A DNA stretch of 64,000 bases from contig NZ_KZ614144.1 of NCBI RefSeq assembly GCF_002884445.1, positions 2,184,290 through 2,248,289 on the forward strand, in the 5' to 3' direction. This document shows, in pieces, positions 9,529 to 18,177 of this stretch. Position 1 is the first letter of the stretch. Each line of letters starts with the position of its first letter. Position numbers and translations under genes: made by a program. The notes under the pieces were generated by a model, which saw only the letters and a list, made by a program, of their open reading frames with translations, ran no database searches and was not told the DNA's origin. Source of the DNA: Paenibacillus castaneae. GTDB lineage: Bacteria; Bacillota; Bacilli; Paenibacillales; Paenibacillaceae.

Positions 9529-10395
9529 ATGACCTTCTCGTTTCGATTACGTAAGAAACGGGTGAACCGTTCATTCATGGGCAGCTTCTCGCTGTTTATC
9601 TTGTTGGCGATCTTCGGAGCTTTCATGATACTGCCGCTCATATATGCGATTAATAACGCATTCAAGCCGTTGGATGAGATTTTCATGTTCCCTCCGACCT
9701 TGTTCGTTCGCAATCCGACCATGAACAATTTCATTGATTTGATCAATTTACTCGGCAATTCATGGGTTCCGTTCTCAAGGTATATTTTCAATACGGTGTT
9801 TATTACTGGAATGGGGATAATCGGACACGTGCTGTTGGCATCGGCTGCAGCTTATCCTTTAGCCAAGCATAAGTTTCCAGGCCAGAAGCTTATGTTCACC
9901 GTTGTTGTACTATCGTTGATGTTCACTCCGGCCGTTACAGCTATTCCGACTTACATGATTATGTCTTGGCTCGGATTAATAGACTCGTATTGGGCAGTCA
10001 TCATTCCGGCATTTGCATACTCACTTGGATTATATCTAATGAAGCAATTTATGGAGCAAATCCCGGATGTATTGCTGGAAGCAGCGAAGATAGACGGTGC
10101 TAGTGAATATCGCATTTTTTGGACGATTGTTATGCCAAACGTAAAACCAGCGTGGCTCACGCTCATCATCTTATTGTTCCAAATTCTTTGGGGCAGTGAC
10201 GGAAATGGTTTTATATATAGCGAACAATTGAAATCACTGCATTTCGCAGCGAATCAAATCGTTCAAGGCGGTATTGCTCGTGCGGGCGCAGCCGCAGCTG
10301 TGGCGCTCATTCTCATGAGTGTTCCGATTACGTTGTTTGTGTTCTCGCAAAGCCGAATTATAGAGACGATGGCAACATCGGGAATGAAAGACTAA
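9529..10395 (+). CDS. Carbohydrate ABC transporter permease, MalG type
   Basis: A 288-aa CUT1 permease partner with six predicted membrane segments and the EAA motif EAAKIDGASEYRIFWTIVMP. I chose ATG 9529, 4 nt after the previous stop, with GGGTGA 8 nt upstream. A GTG at 9517 in the same frame has no room for a ribosome binding site. With the permease at 8619 it would form the heterodimeric pore fed by the 976-aa SBP. Confidence 0.9.
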   Translation: MTFSFRLRKKRVNRSFMGSFSLFILLAIFGAFMILPLIYAINNAFKPLDEIFMFPPTLFVRNPTMNNFIDLINLLGNSWVPFSRYIFNTVFITGMGIIGHVLLASAAAYPLAKHKFPGQKLMFTVVVLSLMFTPAVTAIPTYMIMSWLGLIDSYWAVIIPAFAYSLGLYLMKQFMEQIPDVLLEAAKIDGASEYRIFWTIVMPNVKPAWLTLIILLFQILWGSDGNGFIYSEQLKSLHFAANQIVQGGIARAGAAAAVALILMSVPITLFVFSQSRIIETMATSGMKD

Positions 10396-10403
10396 GGAGG
10401 GGA

Positions 10404-11903
10404 ATGCACTTGGCAGCGAAAAAATGGTTTCTCGTGGTCGCGGCGGCTTCCCTACTATTTATAAACGCAGCGCCGGCACCGGTGTCCGCAGCGTCGACGC
10501 CATATGAGAGCTACAACTATAACTTTTGGGAAGAATCTGTTCCTTCACCAGCAGCATACGTTCCTAGCCGTTCTGTTTCCGGTGCTGATCTCGGTATTGG
10601 CGACTTCTTGGAGCCGAGCGACATGGTCGTTACGGAAAGTGGACTTATCTATATTGTTGATACAGGCAATGGACGGATCGTCAATGTGGATGAGCAGTGG
10701 AAGGTGCTCGGCGTCATTAGCCGCTTTAATAATGAAGGGAAAGAAGATACCTTCAAAAACCCAACGGGATTATTCGTAGATGATGAAGATAATCTTTATA
10801 TTGCGGATTCCGATAATGGGCGGATTGTTGTATTGACGAAAGAGGGAGAGCTGGTCCGTATTATTGATCAGCCTCAATCGGAAATATTAGCTGCTGATTT
10901 CAAATTCAACCCGATTAAGGTCACAGTGGATAAAGCGAAGCGCGTGTTTGTTGTAGCCAAAGGGGTATACGAGGGCATCATGCAATTCGACAGTAATGGT
11001 GAATTTATCGGATACGTAGGGACGAATAAAGTTACTCGCGACTATACGGAATATATTTGGAGACTGCTTTCGACGAAAGCACAGAAGTCGCAAATGGTAT
11101 TGTTTATTCCAACCGAGTTTTCCAACATTGACATTGATGCAAAGGGATTCGTTTATGCGACTAATATCGATCCTGGTTCTAAGGAGCCTGTCAAGCGGCT
11201 TAATCCATCAGGCGAAGATGTCCTTAAACGGTTTGGCTACTTTGATGTAAAAGGAGATATTCTTTTCCGTCGTATTTTAGGACCATCCAAATTAATTGAT
11301 GTAAAAGTATTGAAAAATGGGATGTACAGCGTCCTCGATGCCAACCAGGGGAAAATATTCACATATAATGACGAAGGCGATCTCTTATATGTGTATGGTG
11401 GCAAAGGAAACCAGTTAGGGACCTTTAAAACACCTGTAGCGGTAGAAAGTATAGGTGGAAATCAGTTGGTGCTTGATCGCGGCAAAAGCAATATTGTTGT
11501 ATTCGAGCCAACGAAATTCGGTTCCAGAGTAAACGAAGCTGTAGGTTATCATTATAATGGCGATGATCAGCTGGCTGTTCCGATTTGGCAGGAAGTACTG
11601 CGTTTGAACTCAAACTACGATATCGCTTACATTGGAATCGGTAAATCTCTGCTAATGGAGAAGCGCAACGGTGAAGCGCTTGAATACTTCAAGCTTGGAA
11701 TGGATCGTGAAAACTATTCTGTAGCTTACAAAAGATATCGTAGGGAACAAATGAAGGAGCATTTCGGAACATTTATGACGGTGTTGCTTGTTATAGTAGC
11801 AGCTTGGCTGGCGTTCAAGTTCGTAAGCTCTCAGAGACGAAAGCGGATGAAGCCAATATCGGGTTTTGCTTCGCAAAAGCTTAAGGAGGGCAAAACGTCA
11901 TGA
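10404..11903 (+). CDS. Exported NHL-repeat / TPR protein with C-terminal membrane anchor
   Basis: A 499-aa protein. A signal peptide (to about residue 30, PVSAAS) is followed by NHL-type beta-propeller repeats (LEPSDMVVTESGLIYIVDTG; FKNPTGLFVDDEDNLYIADS; IGGNQLVLDRGKSNIVVFEP). A short TPR-like helical part comes next (AVPIWQEVLRLNSNYDIAYI; EALEYFKLGMDRENYSVAYK), then one membrane helix (~462-480) and a basic tail. The propeller should be outside the cell and the tail inside. AGGAGG at 10395-10400 is only 3 nt from the ATG at 10404 but 9 nt from an in-frame TTG at 10410, which may be the real start. It overlaps the next gene by 4 nt, so it is translationally coupled to the Yip1-like protein. 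Its precise role is unknown; a scaffold or sensor for the import complex is a guess. Confidence 0.8.
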   Translation: MHLAAKKWFLVVAAASLLFINAAPAPVSAASTPYESYNYNFWEESVPSPAAYVPSRSVSGADLGIGDFLEPSDMVVTESGLIYIVDTGNGRIVNVDEQWKVLGVISRFNNEGKEDTFKNPTGLFVDDEDNLYIADSDNGRIVVLTKEGELVRIIDQPQSEILAADFKFNPIKVTVDKAKRVFVVAKGVYEGIMQFDSNGEFIGYVGTNKVTRDYTEYIWRLLSTKAQKSQMVLFIPTEFSNIDIDAKGFVYATNIDPGSKEPVKRLNPSGEDVLKRFGYFDVKGDILFRRILGPSKLIDVKVLKNGMYSVLDANQGKIFTYNDEGDLLYVYGGKGNQLGTFKTPVAVESIGGNQLVLDRGKSNIVVFEPTKFGSRVNEAVGYHYNGDDQLAVPIWQEVLRLNSNYDIAYIGIGKSLLMEKRNGEALEYFKLGMDRENYSVAYKRYRREQMKEHFGTFMTVLLVIVAAWLAFKFVSSQRRKRMKPISGFASQKLKEGKTS

Positions 11904-12520
11904 AGCAAGATTTTATAAAATTTCCGCTGCACCTCATTATGCATCCATTTGATGGTTTCTGGGATCTGAAATATGACGGTAAGGGCAAGGCAAGAGTGGC
12001 TTTAACCATATTGGTACTTGTCGTCATATCCGTTATATTAAGAAATCAGTTCGCAGGATTTCTAGTTAACTTTAATGACCCGCGTTATTTAAACAGTCTT
12101 ACTCAGCTCATTACTATTATTTTTCCATTCTTTCTATGGTGTGTATCAAACTGGGCTATTACAACATTGATGGATGGAGAAGGAAAGTTCAAGGAAATCG
12201 TGATGGCAACAGGTTATGCGCTTCTACCGATCGTGCTTACCTATATACCTATGACAATTGCCAGCCGATTTATGGTAAAAGAGGAGACTGCCTTTTATTA
12301 TCTGGTTACTTCGATATCCACCATATGGTTTATCGCTCTTCTATTTGTAGGTATGATGACGATTCATCAGTTTTCTGCAACGAAAACAATCATAATTATG
12401 CTCTTAACGGTCATCGTTATGGGGATCATCGTATTTCTGGGAACATTGGTGCTAAGCATGATGCAGCAAATCTATGAGTTTATCGTTAATATTTACCGAG
12501 AAATCATTTTCCGTACGTAA
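11900..12520 (+). CDS. Yip1-domain membrane protein
   Basis: A 206-aa integral membrane protein with about five hydrophobic segments. It shows the N-terminal signature HPFDGFWDLKYDGKGKARVA and the central GYALLPIVLTYIP typical of bacterial YIP1-family proteins. The ATG overlaps the preceding stop (ATGA), so its synthesis is coupled to the NHL/TPR protein. It lies between that protein and the DUF5696 protein inside a sugar-uptake operon. Bacterial Yip1 proteins have no established function; partnership with its neighbours is inferred from gene order only. Confidence 0.8.
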   Translation: MKQDFIKFPLHLIMHPFDGFWDLKYDGKGKARVALTILVLVVISVILRNQFAGFLVNFNDPRYLNSLTQLITIIFPFFLWCVSNWAITTLMDGEGKFKEIVMATGYALLPIVLTYIPMTIASRFMVKEETAFYYLVTSISTIWFIALLFVGMMTIHQFSATKTIIIMLLTVIVMGIIVFLGTLVLSMMQQIYEFIVNIYREIIFRT

Positions 12521-12534
12521 AGGAGGCCGCAACC

Positions 12535-15111
12535 GTGAAAAAACGTAAAATGCTCGTTGCGGTGCTGGCCTGTGCCGCAGCAATCTGTGTGATTGTCAGC
12601 TCTTTGTTCTTCATGAATCGTGGAGCACGGGCAATTGATGCAACCGCTTATACTAAAGTGACAACGGAATTAGAAACCGGTAATGAATTGAAAGCATTGC
12701 CAGATTCGTCGAAGGGCTTGCCGGGAATGAAGCTTGTTGCGGATAATTCCGATTTATCCTTGTATTACAACACAGAAACGACAGAAATTGCTGTAAAGGA
12801 TAAGCACCAAGGCCGAGTTTTTTACAGTAATCCTGTAAATCGAGATGAGGACGCGAAAGCATCGGCTTTCGAGAAGGAAGTTATGTCCTCTCAAATAACG
12901 GTTTTATTCCGTGATACCGTAGGAACATTAGATACGTACACCAACTTCACACGAAGCATTAGCAACAAACAATTTACAGTTGAAAGCATTGAGAATGGTA
13001 TTCGTATCACTTACACCATTGGTGATATGTCACTAGGCATTGATGCTTTACCTAAATATATTAGTAAATCCAGACTCGATGAGAAAGTCCTCTCAAAGTT
13101 AGATGAATCGTCGGCTAAATATGTAGCTCTGCGTTATTATCCGACTAAGGCGAATCCAGAAGTGTTGGAGCGACTGGATGAACAAATTTCGAAACAAATT
13201 GTACTTACTAAAATGACGGCAGCTTTTCAAAAGGCTAATTACACGGAAGATGATCTGGCATTCGACAACGAGGAGAATGCATCATCTGGCGGAAGCGGAT
13301 TGAACAAACCAAACTTTGTTGTTCCGTTAGAATACCGTCTTGACGGTGCATCGTTATTGGCATCGATACCGGTCAACCAGATTAAAGAGAGCACCGGCTA
13401 CAAAATTCGCAGCATTGAATTGCTCAATTTCTTCGGGGCTGCTGATTCGACAAATGACGGATATATATTCGTGCCGGACGGCTCAGGCAGTCTTATTCAT
13501 TTAAACAACGGCAAAGTGAAGGAAGAGCAATATGTGCAGAAGGTATACGGTCCCGATCCGAACGACAATAGCTGGAGACGCGGACAAGTAACCGAAAATG
13601 CTCGTATGCCAGTCTTCGGGATGAAGGCAGGGGACGCAGCTTGGTTCGCTGTTATTGAAGAAGGAGATGCAATGGCGAGTATTGCTGCTGATATTAGCGG
13701 CAAGAAAAACTCATATAACTATGTGCATAGCAGCTATGCGCTGCGTGGGGAAGACTGGCTTGAGCTGTATACCGGCTCAACTATCCAAGAAATTCAGCTT
13801 CTGAGCGATGAAATATACAAGGGCGATATTGAAGTTAGATATAACTTCCTGCCGAGCGAAAAGGCTAACTATTCTGGCATGGCAGAGCTATATAGAAACA
13901 AGCTTGTCGCCAGCAACGCGCTGCAACCATTAAGCAAGGCGGAAGATATTCCTTTTTATCTGGATGTTATTGGAGCTGTAGACAAGCAGAAGTTTTTTCT
14001 AGGTGTTCCTTATCAGTCTGTTATTTCAATGACAACCTTTGATCAAGCTTCTCAAATAGCAGAGCAAATGAAGCAGGACGGAATTGATCGGCTTCTTATG
14101 CGTTATTCGGGATGGTTCGGCAAAGGCGTCAATCATAAAACACCGGTTAAATTAAAAACAGATAGTGTGCTCGGCAGCAAATCTGATTTCAAAAAATTGT
14201 CAGAGCAGCTAGAACAATCGGGCGGCATGTTGTTCCCGGATGTAGCTTTCCAGCAAATTTATCATGATGATGCAGCCTTCACACCATCATCTGATGCTGC
14301 ACGCTTCGTTACAAGAGAAGAAGCGGAGCTGTATCCATACAATCGAGCTTTGAATCGGATGGATATGAGATTGGGATCGTTTTATCTGTTATCGTCCGCG
14401 AAGCTACCGTTTTTTGTTGATAGCTTCTTGAAAGAATTCAAGTCCTTTGATTCAAAAGGCGTTTCACTCCGAGACCTCGGCAGTGTGCTAAGCGCGGATT
14501 ATCGTGTCAGCCGAGTTGTTCAACGGGAAACATCAAAACAAATCGTGACGGAGCAATTAGGTAAAATCGATGAGGGAATTGAAACGACAATGATAGCAGG
14601 CGGTAACGCATATGCATGGCCATTCGCCGATCACCTGATCAATGTACCGACATCATCAAGCGGCTTTGTTATTGAGGATGAGGAAGTACCTTTCTATCAA
14701 ATGGTCATTCACGGTTATAAAGATTATACCGGCAATGTCATTAATATCAATGATGAGCAAGATGTCAAAAAACAAATGCTTCATTCCATTGAGCTCGGTA
14801 CAGCACCGCATTTCTTATGGACATATAAGCCATCATCCACTTTAAAATTTACGCCTTTTGATACGCTGTACTCTACTTACTATAAGGATTGGTATGATCA
14901 GGCCGTGTCGTTGTACAAAGAAGTGAATGAAGTGCTATCTGAGGTAAGAAATGAACAAATGGTCAACCATATTCGCCATCAAGACGGTGTAGTAGAAATG
15001 AAATACAGCAATGGAAAGTCGATCATTGTTAACTACACGGATAAAGTCGTTTTCGTTGATGGTAAAAAGATAGAAGCACAACATTATTGGATAGGCGGTG
15101 GGCAGTCATGA
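12535..15111 (+). CDS. DUF5696-type exported protein, possible glycoside-hydrolase-like fold
   Basis: An 858-aa protein with an N-terminal signal anchor (residues ~5-33). A beta-rich region to about residue 450 includes YIFVPDGSGSLIHLNNGK, which I recognise as DUF5696-like. The C-terminal half shows alternating strand/helix units (DQASQIAEQMKQDGIDRLLM; MIAGGNAYAWPFADHL; ELGTAPHFLWTYKPSS) that resemble a TIM barrel behind a beta-supersandwich, a layout shared with several glycosidase families. GTG 12535 is supported by AAAGGAGG 8 nt upstream. The stop overlaps the next permease's ATG. Its place among mannan genes suggests a surface protein that binds or trims oligosaccharides; no catalytic residue can be assigned from sequence alone. 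Confidence 0.8.
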   Translation: MKKRKMLVAVLACAAAICVIVSSLFFMNRGARAIDATAYTKVTTELETGNELKALPDSSKGLPGMKLVADNSDLSLYYNTETTEIAVKDKHQGRVFYSNPVNRDEDAKASAFEKEVMSSQITVLFRDTVGTLDTYTNFTRSISNKQFTVESIENGIRITYTIGDMSLGIDALPKYISKSRLDEKVLSKLDESSAKYVALRYYPTKANPEVLERLDEQISKQIVLTKMTAAFQKANYTEDDLAFDNEENASSGGSGLNKPNFVVPLEYRLDGASLLASIPVNQIKESTGYKIRSIELLNFFGAADSTNDGYIFVPDGSGSLIHLNNGKVKEEQYVQKVYGPDPNDNSWRRGQVTENARMPVFGMKAGDAAWFAVIEEGDAMASIAADISGKKNSYNYVHSSYALRGEDWLELYTGSTIQEIQLLSDEIYKGDIEVRYNFLPSEKANYSGMAELYRNKLVASNALQPLSKAEDIPFYLDVIGAVDKQKFFLGVPYQSVISMTTFDQASQIAEQMKQDGIDRLLMRYSGWFGKGVNHKTPVKLKTDSVLGSKSDFKKLSEQLEQSGGMLFPDVAFQQIYHDDAAFTPSSDAARFVTREEAELYPYNRALNRMDMRLGSFYLLSSAKLPFFVDSFLKEFKSFDSKGVSLRDLGSVLSADYRVSRVVQRETSKQIVTEQLGKIDEGIETTMIAGGNAYAWPFADHLINVPTSSSGFVIEDEEVPFYQMVIHGYKDYTGNVININDEQDVKKQMLHSIELGTAPHFLWTYKPSSTLKFTPFDTLYSTYYKDWYDQAVSLYKEVNEVLSEVRNEQMVNHIRHQDGVVEMKYSNGKSIIVNYTDKVVFVDGKKIEAQHYWIGGGQS

Positions 15112-16007
15112 TTGGAACGAAGCTGACATTGAACCGCAAGCGTTCTCTTCTCGGATTAGCATTTATTACGCCTTGGTTTCTTGGTTTCGCGCTGATGTTT
15201 GCAACACCGCTGATTCAATCTATTAAATTTAGCTTGAGTAAACTAACCATCTCGCCATCGGGATATCAATTAGAGTTTGTTGGACTAACAAATTTTAAAG
15301 ACGCCTTGCTTATTGACGCTACATTTAATCGGATCCTTTCGCAGTCTGTAACGGAAATGGCTCTGAATGTACCGATGATCTTGTTTTTCAGCCTTTTCTC
15401 CGCAACACTTCTTAATCAGAAGTTTAAGGGAAGAGTTCTAGCGCGAGCCATCTTCTTCCTACCGGTTATATTGGCTTCAAATGCCATTTCGTCTGCTGAA
15501 AGTCAAGGTTTAATCAACCTTGTCGGGGACGCAAGCGTTGTTAACGAGATGGGTACATCTGCATCGAGCTACAATATTATGTCGATGGTTATGATGCTTG
15601 CTGATATCGGATTGCCGCTGTCATTCATTGATTACATCACAGAAGCCATCGTACGTATTTATGACATTATTACGCACTCTGGCGTACAAATTCTAATCTT
15701 CTTAGCTGCGCTGCAGTCTGTACCGAGCTCGATGTATGAGGTCGCCAAGATGGAAGGGGCTACTGCGTATGAATCGTTCTGGAAGATTACGTTTCCAATG
15801 GTAAGCCCGCTCATTTTGACAAATGTCATTTACACGATAATCGATTCTTTCTCGGGCAGCAAAGTAACAACTACGATTTTCAATACTGCATTCAAAACTC
15901 AAAACTTTGGACTCAGCTCGGCAATGTCCTGGATCTATACGATCATTGTCAGTCTTGTCTTAGTTATTATTGGTTTCGTGCTTTCTAAGAGAGTACATTA
16001 CAACTAA
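15108..16007 (+). CDS. Sugar ABC transporter permease (second pair, MalF type)
   Basis: A 299-aa CUT1 permease: FITPWFLGFALMFATPLIQS near the N-terminus, about six membrane segments, and the EAA loop EVAKMEGATAYESFWKITFP. I chose ATG 15108, which overlaps the stop of the DUF5696 gene (ATGA), over the in-frame start at 15087. This is the first half of a second permease pair in the same operon, so the locus encodes two pores but keeps both SBPs upstream. Confidence 0.88.
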   Translation: MIGTKLTLNRKRSLLGLAFITPWFLGFALMFATPLIQSIKFSLSKLTISPSGYQLEFVGLTNFKDALLIDATFNRILSQSVTEMALNVPMILFFSLFSATLLNQKFKGRVLARAIFFLPVILASNAISSAESQGLINLVGDASVVNEMGTSASSYNIMSMVMMLADIGLPLSFIDYITEAIVRIYDIITHSGVQILIFLAALQSVPSSMYEVAKMEGATAYESFWKITFPMVSPLILTNVIYTIIDSFSGSKVTTTIFNTAFKTQNFGLSSAMSWIYTIIVSLVLVIIGFVLSKRVHYN

Positions 16008-16033
16008 GTTAATAGCAAAGGAGGTATTAGCAT

Positions 16034-17035
16034 ATGGAAGCACCTCAAGCCGTTCCCAATGATGTGAATAAATATCGTATGCAGAAAGCAAGAAATAAGA
16101 CGGTTGATATTTTGTATTCAATATTTCGTTACTTGCTGATCATCGGTATCTCGTTTATCATCGTTTATCCACTGCTGATGAAATTTTCAGTAGCGTTCAA
16201 AGCTAGAGAAGATATTTATAATCCAACTATTTATATGGTGCCTGTCCATTTTACGTTCGATAACATTAAGATGGCGATGACTATATTAAATTATTTCCCA
16301 TTGCTAGGTAACACATTGTTATTTGTTGTTGTTACGACAGTGCTGACAGCAGCTTCCTGTGCGCTAGCGGGATATGGGTTCGCTCGTTTCGCATTCCCAG
16401 GTAATAATATACTGTTTGCGCTCGTAGTGTTGACGATTCTCGTGCCGACAAGCACTCTGATGGTACCGATGTATCTGCATTTCAGAAGCTTTGATATTTT
16501 GGGATTGGTTCATCTGTTTACGGGCAAGCAAGGAGTTAATTTGCTCAATACTTACTGGCCTTCCATTATTACTTCAGCAACAGCTATTGGATTAAAAGCG
16601 GGATTATTCATTTATATTTTCCGACAATTTTTTAAAGGCATGCCGAAGGAAATTGAAGAAGCCGCTTTAATTGACGGTGCTGGAGGAGTAAAAACCTTCT
16701 TGCAGATCATGCTTCCTAACGCGGTACCACCGATTATTACAGTCGTATTATTCTGCTTCGTATGGCAGTATAATGACACATTCTTTACCTCGCTCTTCAT
16801 GAGCGAATCATCCCTTATGCCGATTAAGATTGCATCTCTATCCGCACAAGCGAATCAATTGATTCCAAGCTTGCTCGGCATAGGGAACAGCGCTAATGTG
16901 AAAGCGGATCCGAATCATGTTGCTATGGTCATTGATACAGGCATTCTATTAGCCATTATTCCGCTTATTTTATTATATCTGCTTGTACAACGTTACTTTG
17001 TTGAGAGTGTTGAGCGGAGCGGTATTATTGGTTAA
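16034..17035 (+). CDS. Carbohydrate ABC transporter permease (second pair, MalG type)
   Basis: A 333-aa CUT1 permease with six predicted membrane segments and the EAA loop EEAALIDGAGGVKTFLQIML. The ATG is preceded by AAAGGAGG at good spacing. It is longer than the usual MalG (about 280-300 aa) because of a central insertion around RSFDILGLVHLFTGKQGVNL and a loop before the last helix. It partners with the permease at 15108. Confidence 0.88.
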   Translation: MEAPQAVPNDVNKYRMQKARNKTVDILYSIFRYLLIIGISFIIVYPLLMKFSVAFKAREDIYNPTIYMVPVHFTFDNIKMAMTILNYFPLLGNTLLFVVVTTVLTAASCALAGYGFARFAFPGNNILFALVVLTILVPTSTLMVPMYLHFRSFDILGLVHLFTGKQGVNLLNTYWPSIITSATAIGLKAGLFIYIFRQFFKGMPKEIEEAALIDGAGGVKTFLQIMLPNAVPPIITVVLFCFVWQYNDTFFTSLFMSESSLMPIKIASLSAQANQLIPSLLGIGNSANVKADPNHVAMVIDTGILLAIIPLILLYLLVQRYFVESVERSGIIG

Positions 17036-17093
17036 TTGAAATGAATCTTTCAGATCTAACAAATAGAAGTCACCATGAACAGGAGAATTTAGA

Positions 17094-18128
17094 ATGACAC
17101 AAGTGGACCGGCAATCCAGATTCAATGTAGAGCCAAAGCTTGTAAATCCAAATGCGGATGAACAAACGAGAAGGTTAATGACCTACTTATGCGATATTTA
17201 CGGATCTCGCATTTTGACTGGTCAACAAATCGGAGTCGTATCTACTCCCGAGCTGGATATTTTGCATGAGGTAACTGGCAAATATCCAGCTGTGTATGGC
17301 TTTGATTTCATGAATTATTCGCCATCACGTACGGAACGCGGATCAATTTGCAGCGATACCGACATTGCCATAGATTGGTGGAAAAGCGGCGGAATTGTTA
17401 CCTTTTGCTGGCATTGGAATGCACCTAAAGATTTGATTGATTTACCGCCAGAGCAGTCTTGGGATAGAGGCTTCTATACAAATGCAACTACGTTTGATGT
17501 GCAAAAGGCGATGGATGATTCTGAATCAGAAGAATATAAGCTGATAATAAGAGATATTGATGCTATATCTGCTGAGCTTCAGCGCTTGCAAGATGCAGGT
17601 GTACCTGTGTTGTGGAGACCGCTGCATGAGGCAAGCGGAGGATGGTTCTGGTGGGGAGCCAAAGGAGCGGCTCCTTGCATATGGCTTTGGAAGCTGATGT
17701 ACGATCGTATGACTAACCTGCATAAACTCAATCATTTGATTTGGGTGTGGAACGGTCAGCATGCAGACTGGTATCCGGGCGACGAATATGTCGATATTAT
17801 TGGTGAAGATATTTATCCTCCTGCTGGAAATTATGAATCACAGCAGGAGCGCTTCCAAACCGCGTTGTCTTATACCGGGACGAATAAGATTATTGCATTG
17901 TCTGAGAATGGACCGATACCGGATCCAGACCTTATGCTGCGGGACGATGTACCTTGGGCATGGAATTGTACATGGTACGGTACGTTCGTTTATACAACCA
18001 AGGATGGTGTAAGAGAGTACTCCAGTGAATTTACGGATAGAGAGCAGTTGATTAAGTTTTATAATCATCCATTCTCTATAACGAAAGACGAGCTGCCAGA
18101 TCTGCTTTCTTACAGGCTTAGCGATTAA
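17094..18128 (+). CDS. Glycoside hydrolase family 26 beta-mannanase, cytoplasmic
   Basis: A 344-aa GH26 enzyme with no signal peptide. The family hallmarks are WHWNAPK, the acid/base glutamate E179 in RPLHEASGGWFWWG, the strand WVWNGQHADWYPGD, and the nucleophile E271 in LSENGPIPDPD. GH26 enzymes hydrolyse internal beta-1,4-mannosidic bonds by a retaining mechanism. Its cytoplasmic location suggests it cuts imported manno-oligosaccharides before the GH2 mannosidase. AGGAG precedes the ATG. Its catalytic domain closely parallels that of the next gene, so the pair probably arose by duplication. Confidence 0.92.
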   Translation: MTQVDRQSRFNVEPKLVNPNADEQTRRLMTYLCDIYGSRILTGQQIGVVSTPELDILHEVTGKYPAVYGFDFMNYSPSRTERGSICSDTDIAIDWWKSGGIVTFCWHWNAPKDLIDLPPEQSWDRGFYTNATTFDVQKAMDDSESEEYKLIIRDIDAISAELQRLQDAGVPVLWRPLHEASGGWFWWGAKGAAPCIWLWKLMYDRMTNLHKLNHLIWVWNGQHADWYPGDEYVDIIGEDIYPPAGNYESQQERFQTALSYTGTNKIIALSENGPIPDPDLMLRDDVPWAWNCTWYGTFVYTTKDGVREYSSEFTDREQLIKFYNHPFSITKDELPDLLSYRLSD

Positions 18129-18177
18129 CAGCCGCAGCAAATTCAGTTTTGATCATTTTTTGAGGGGGCTTATTTCG

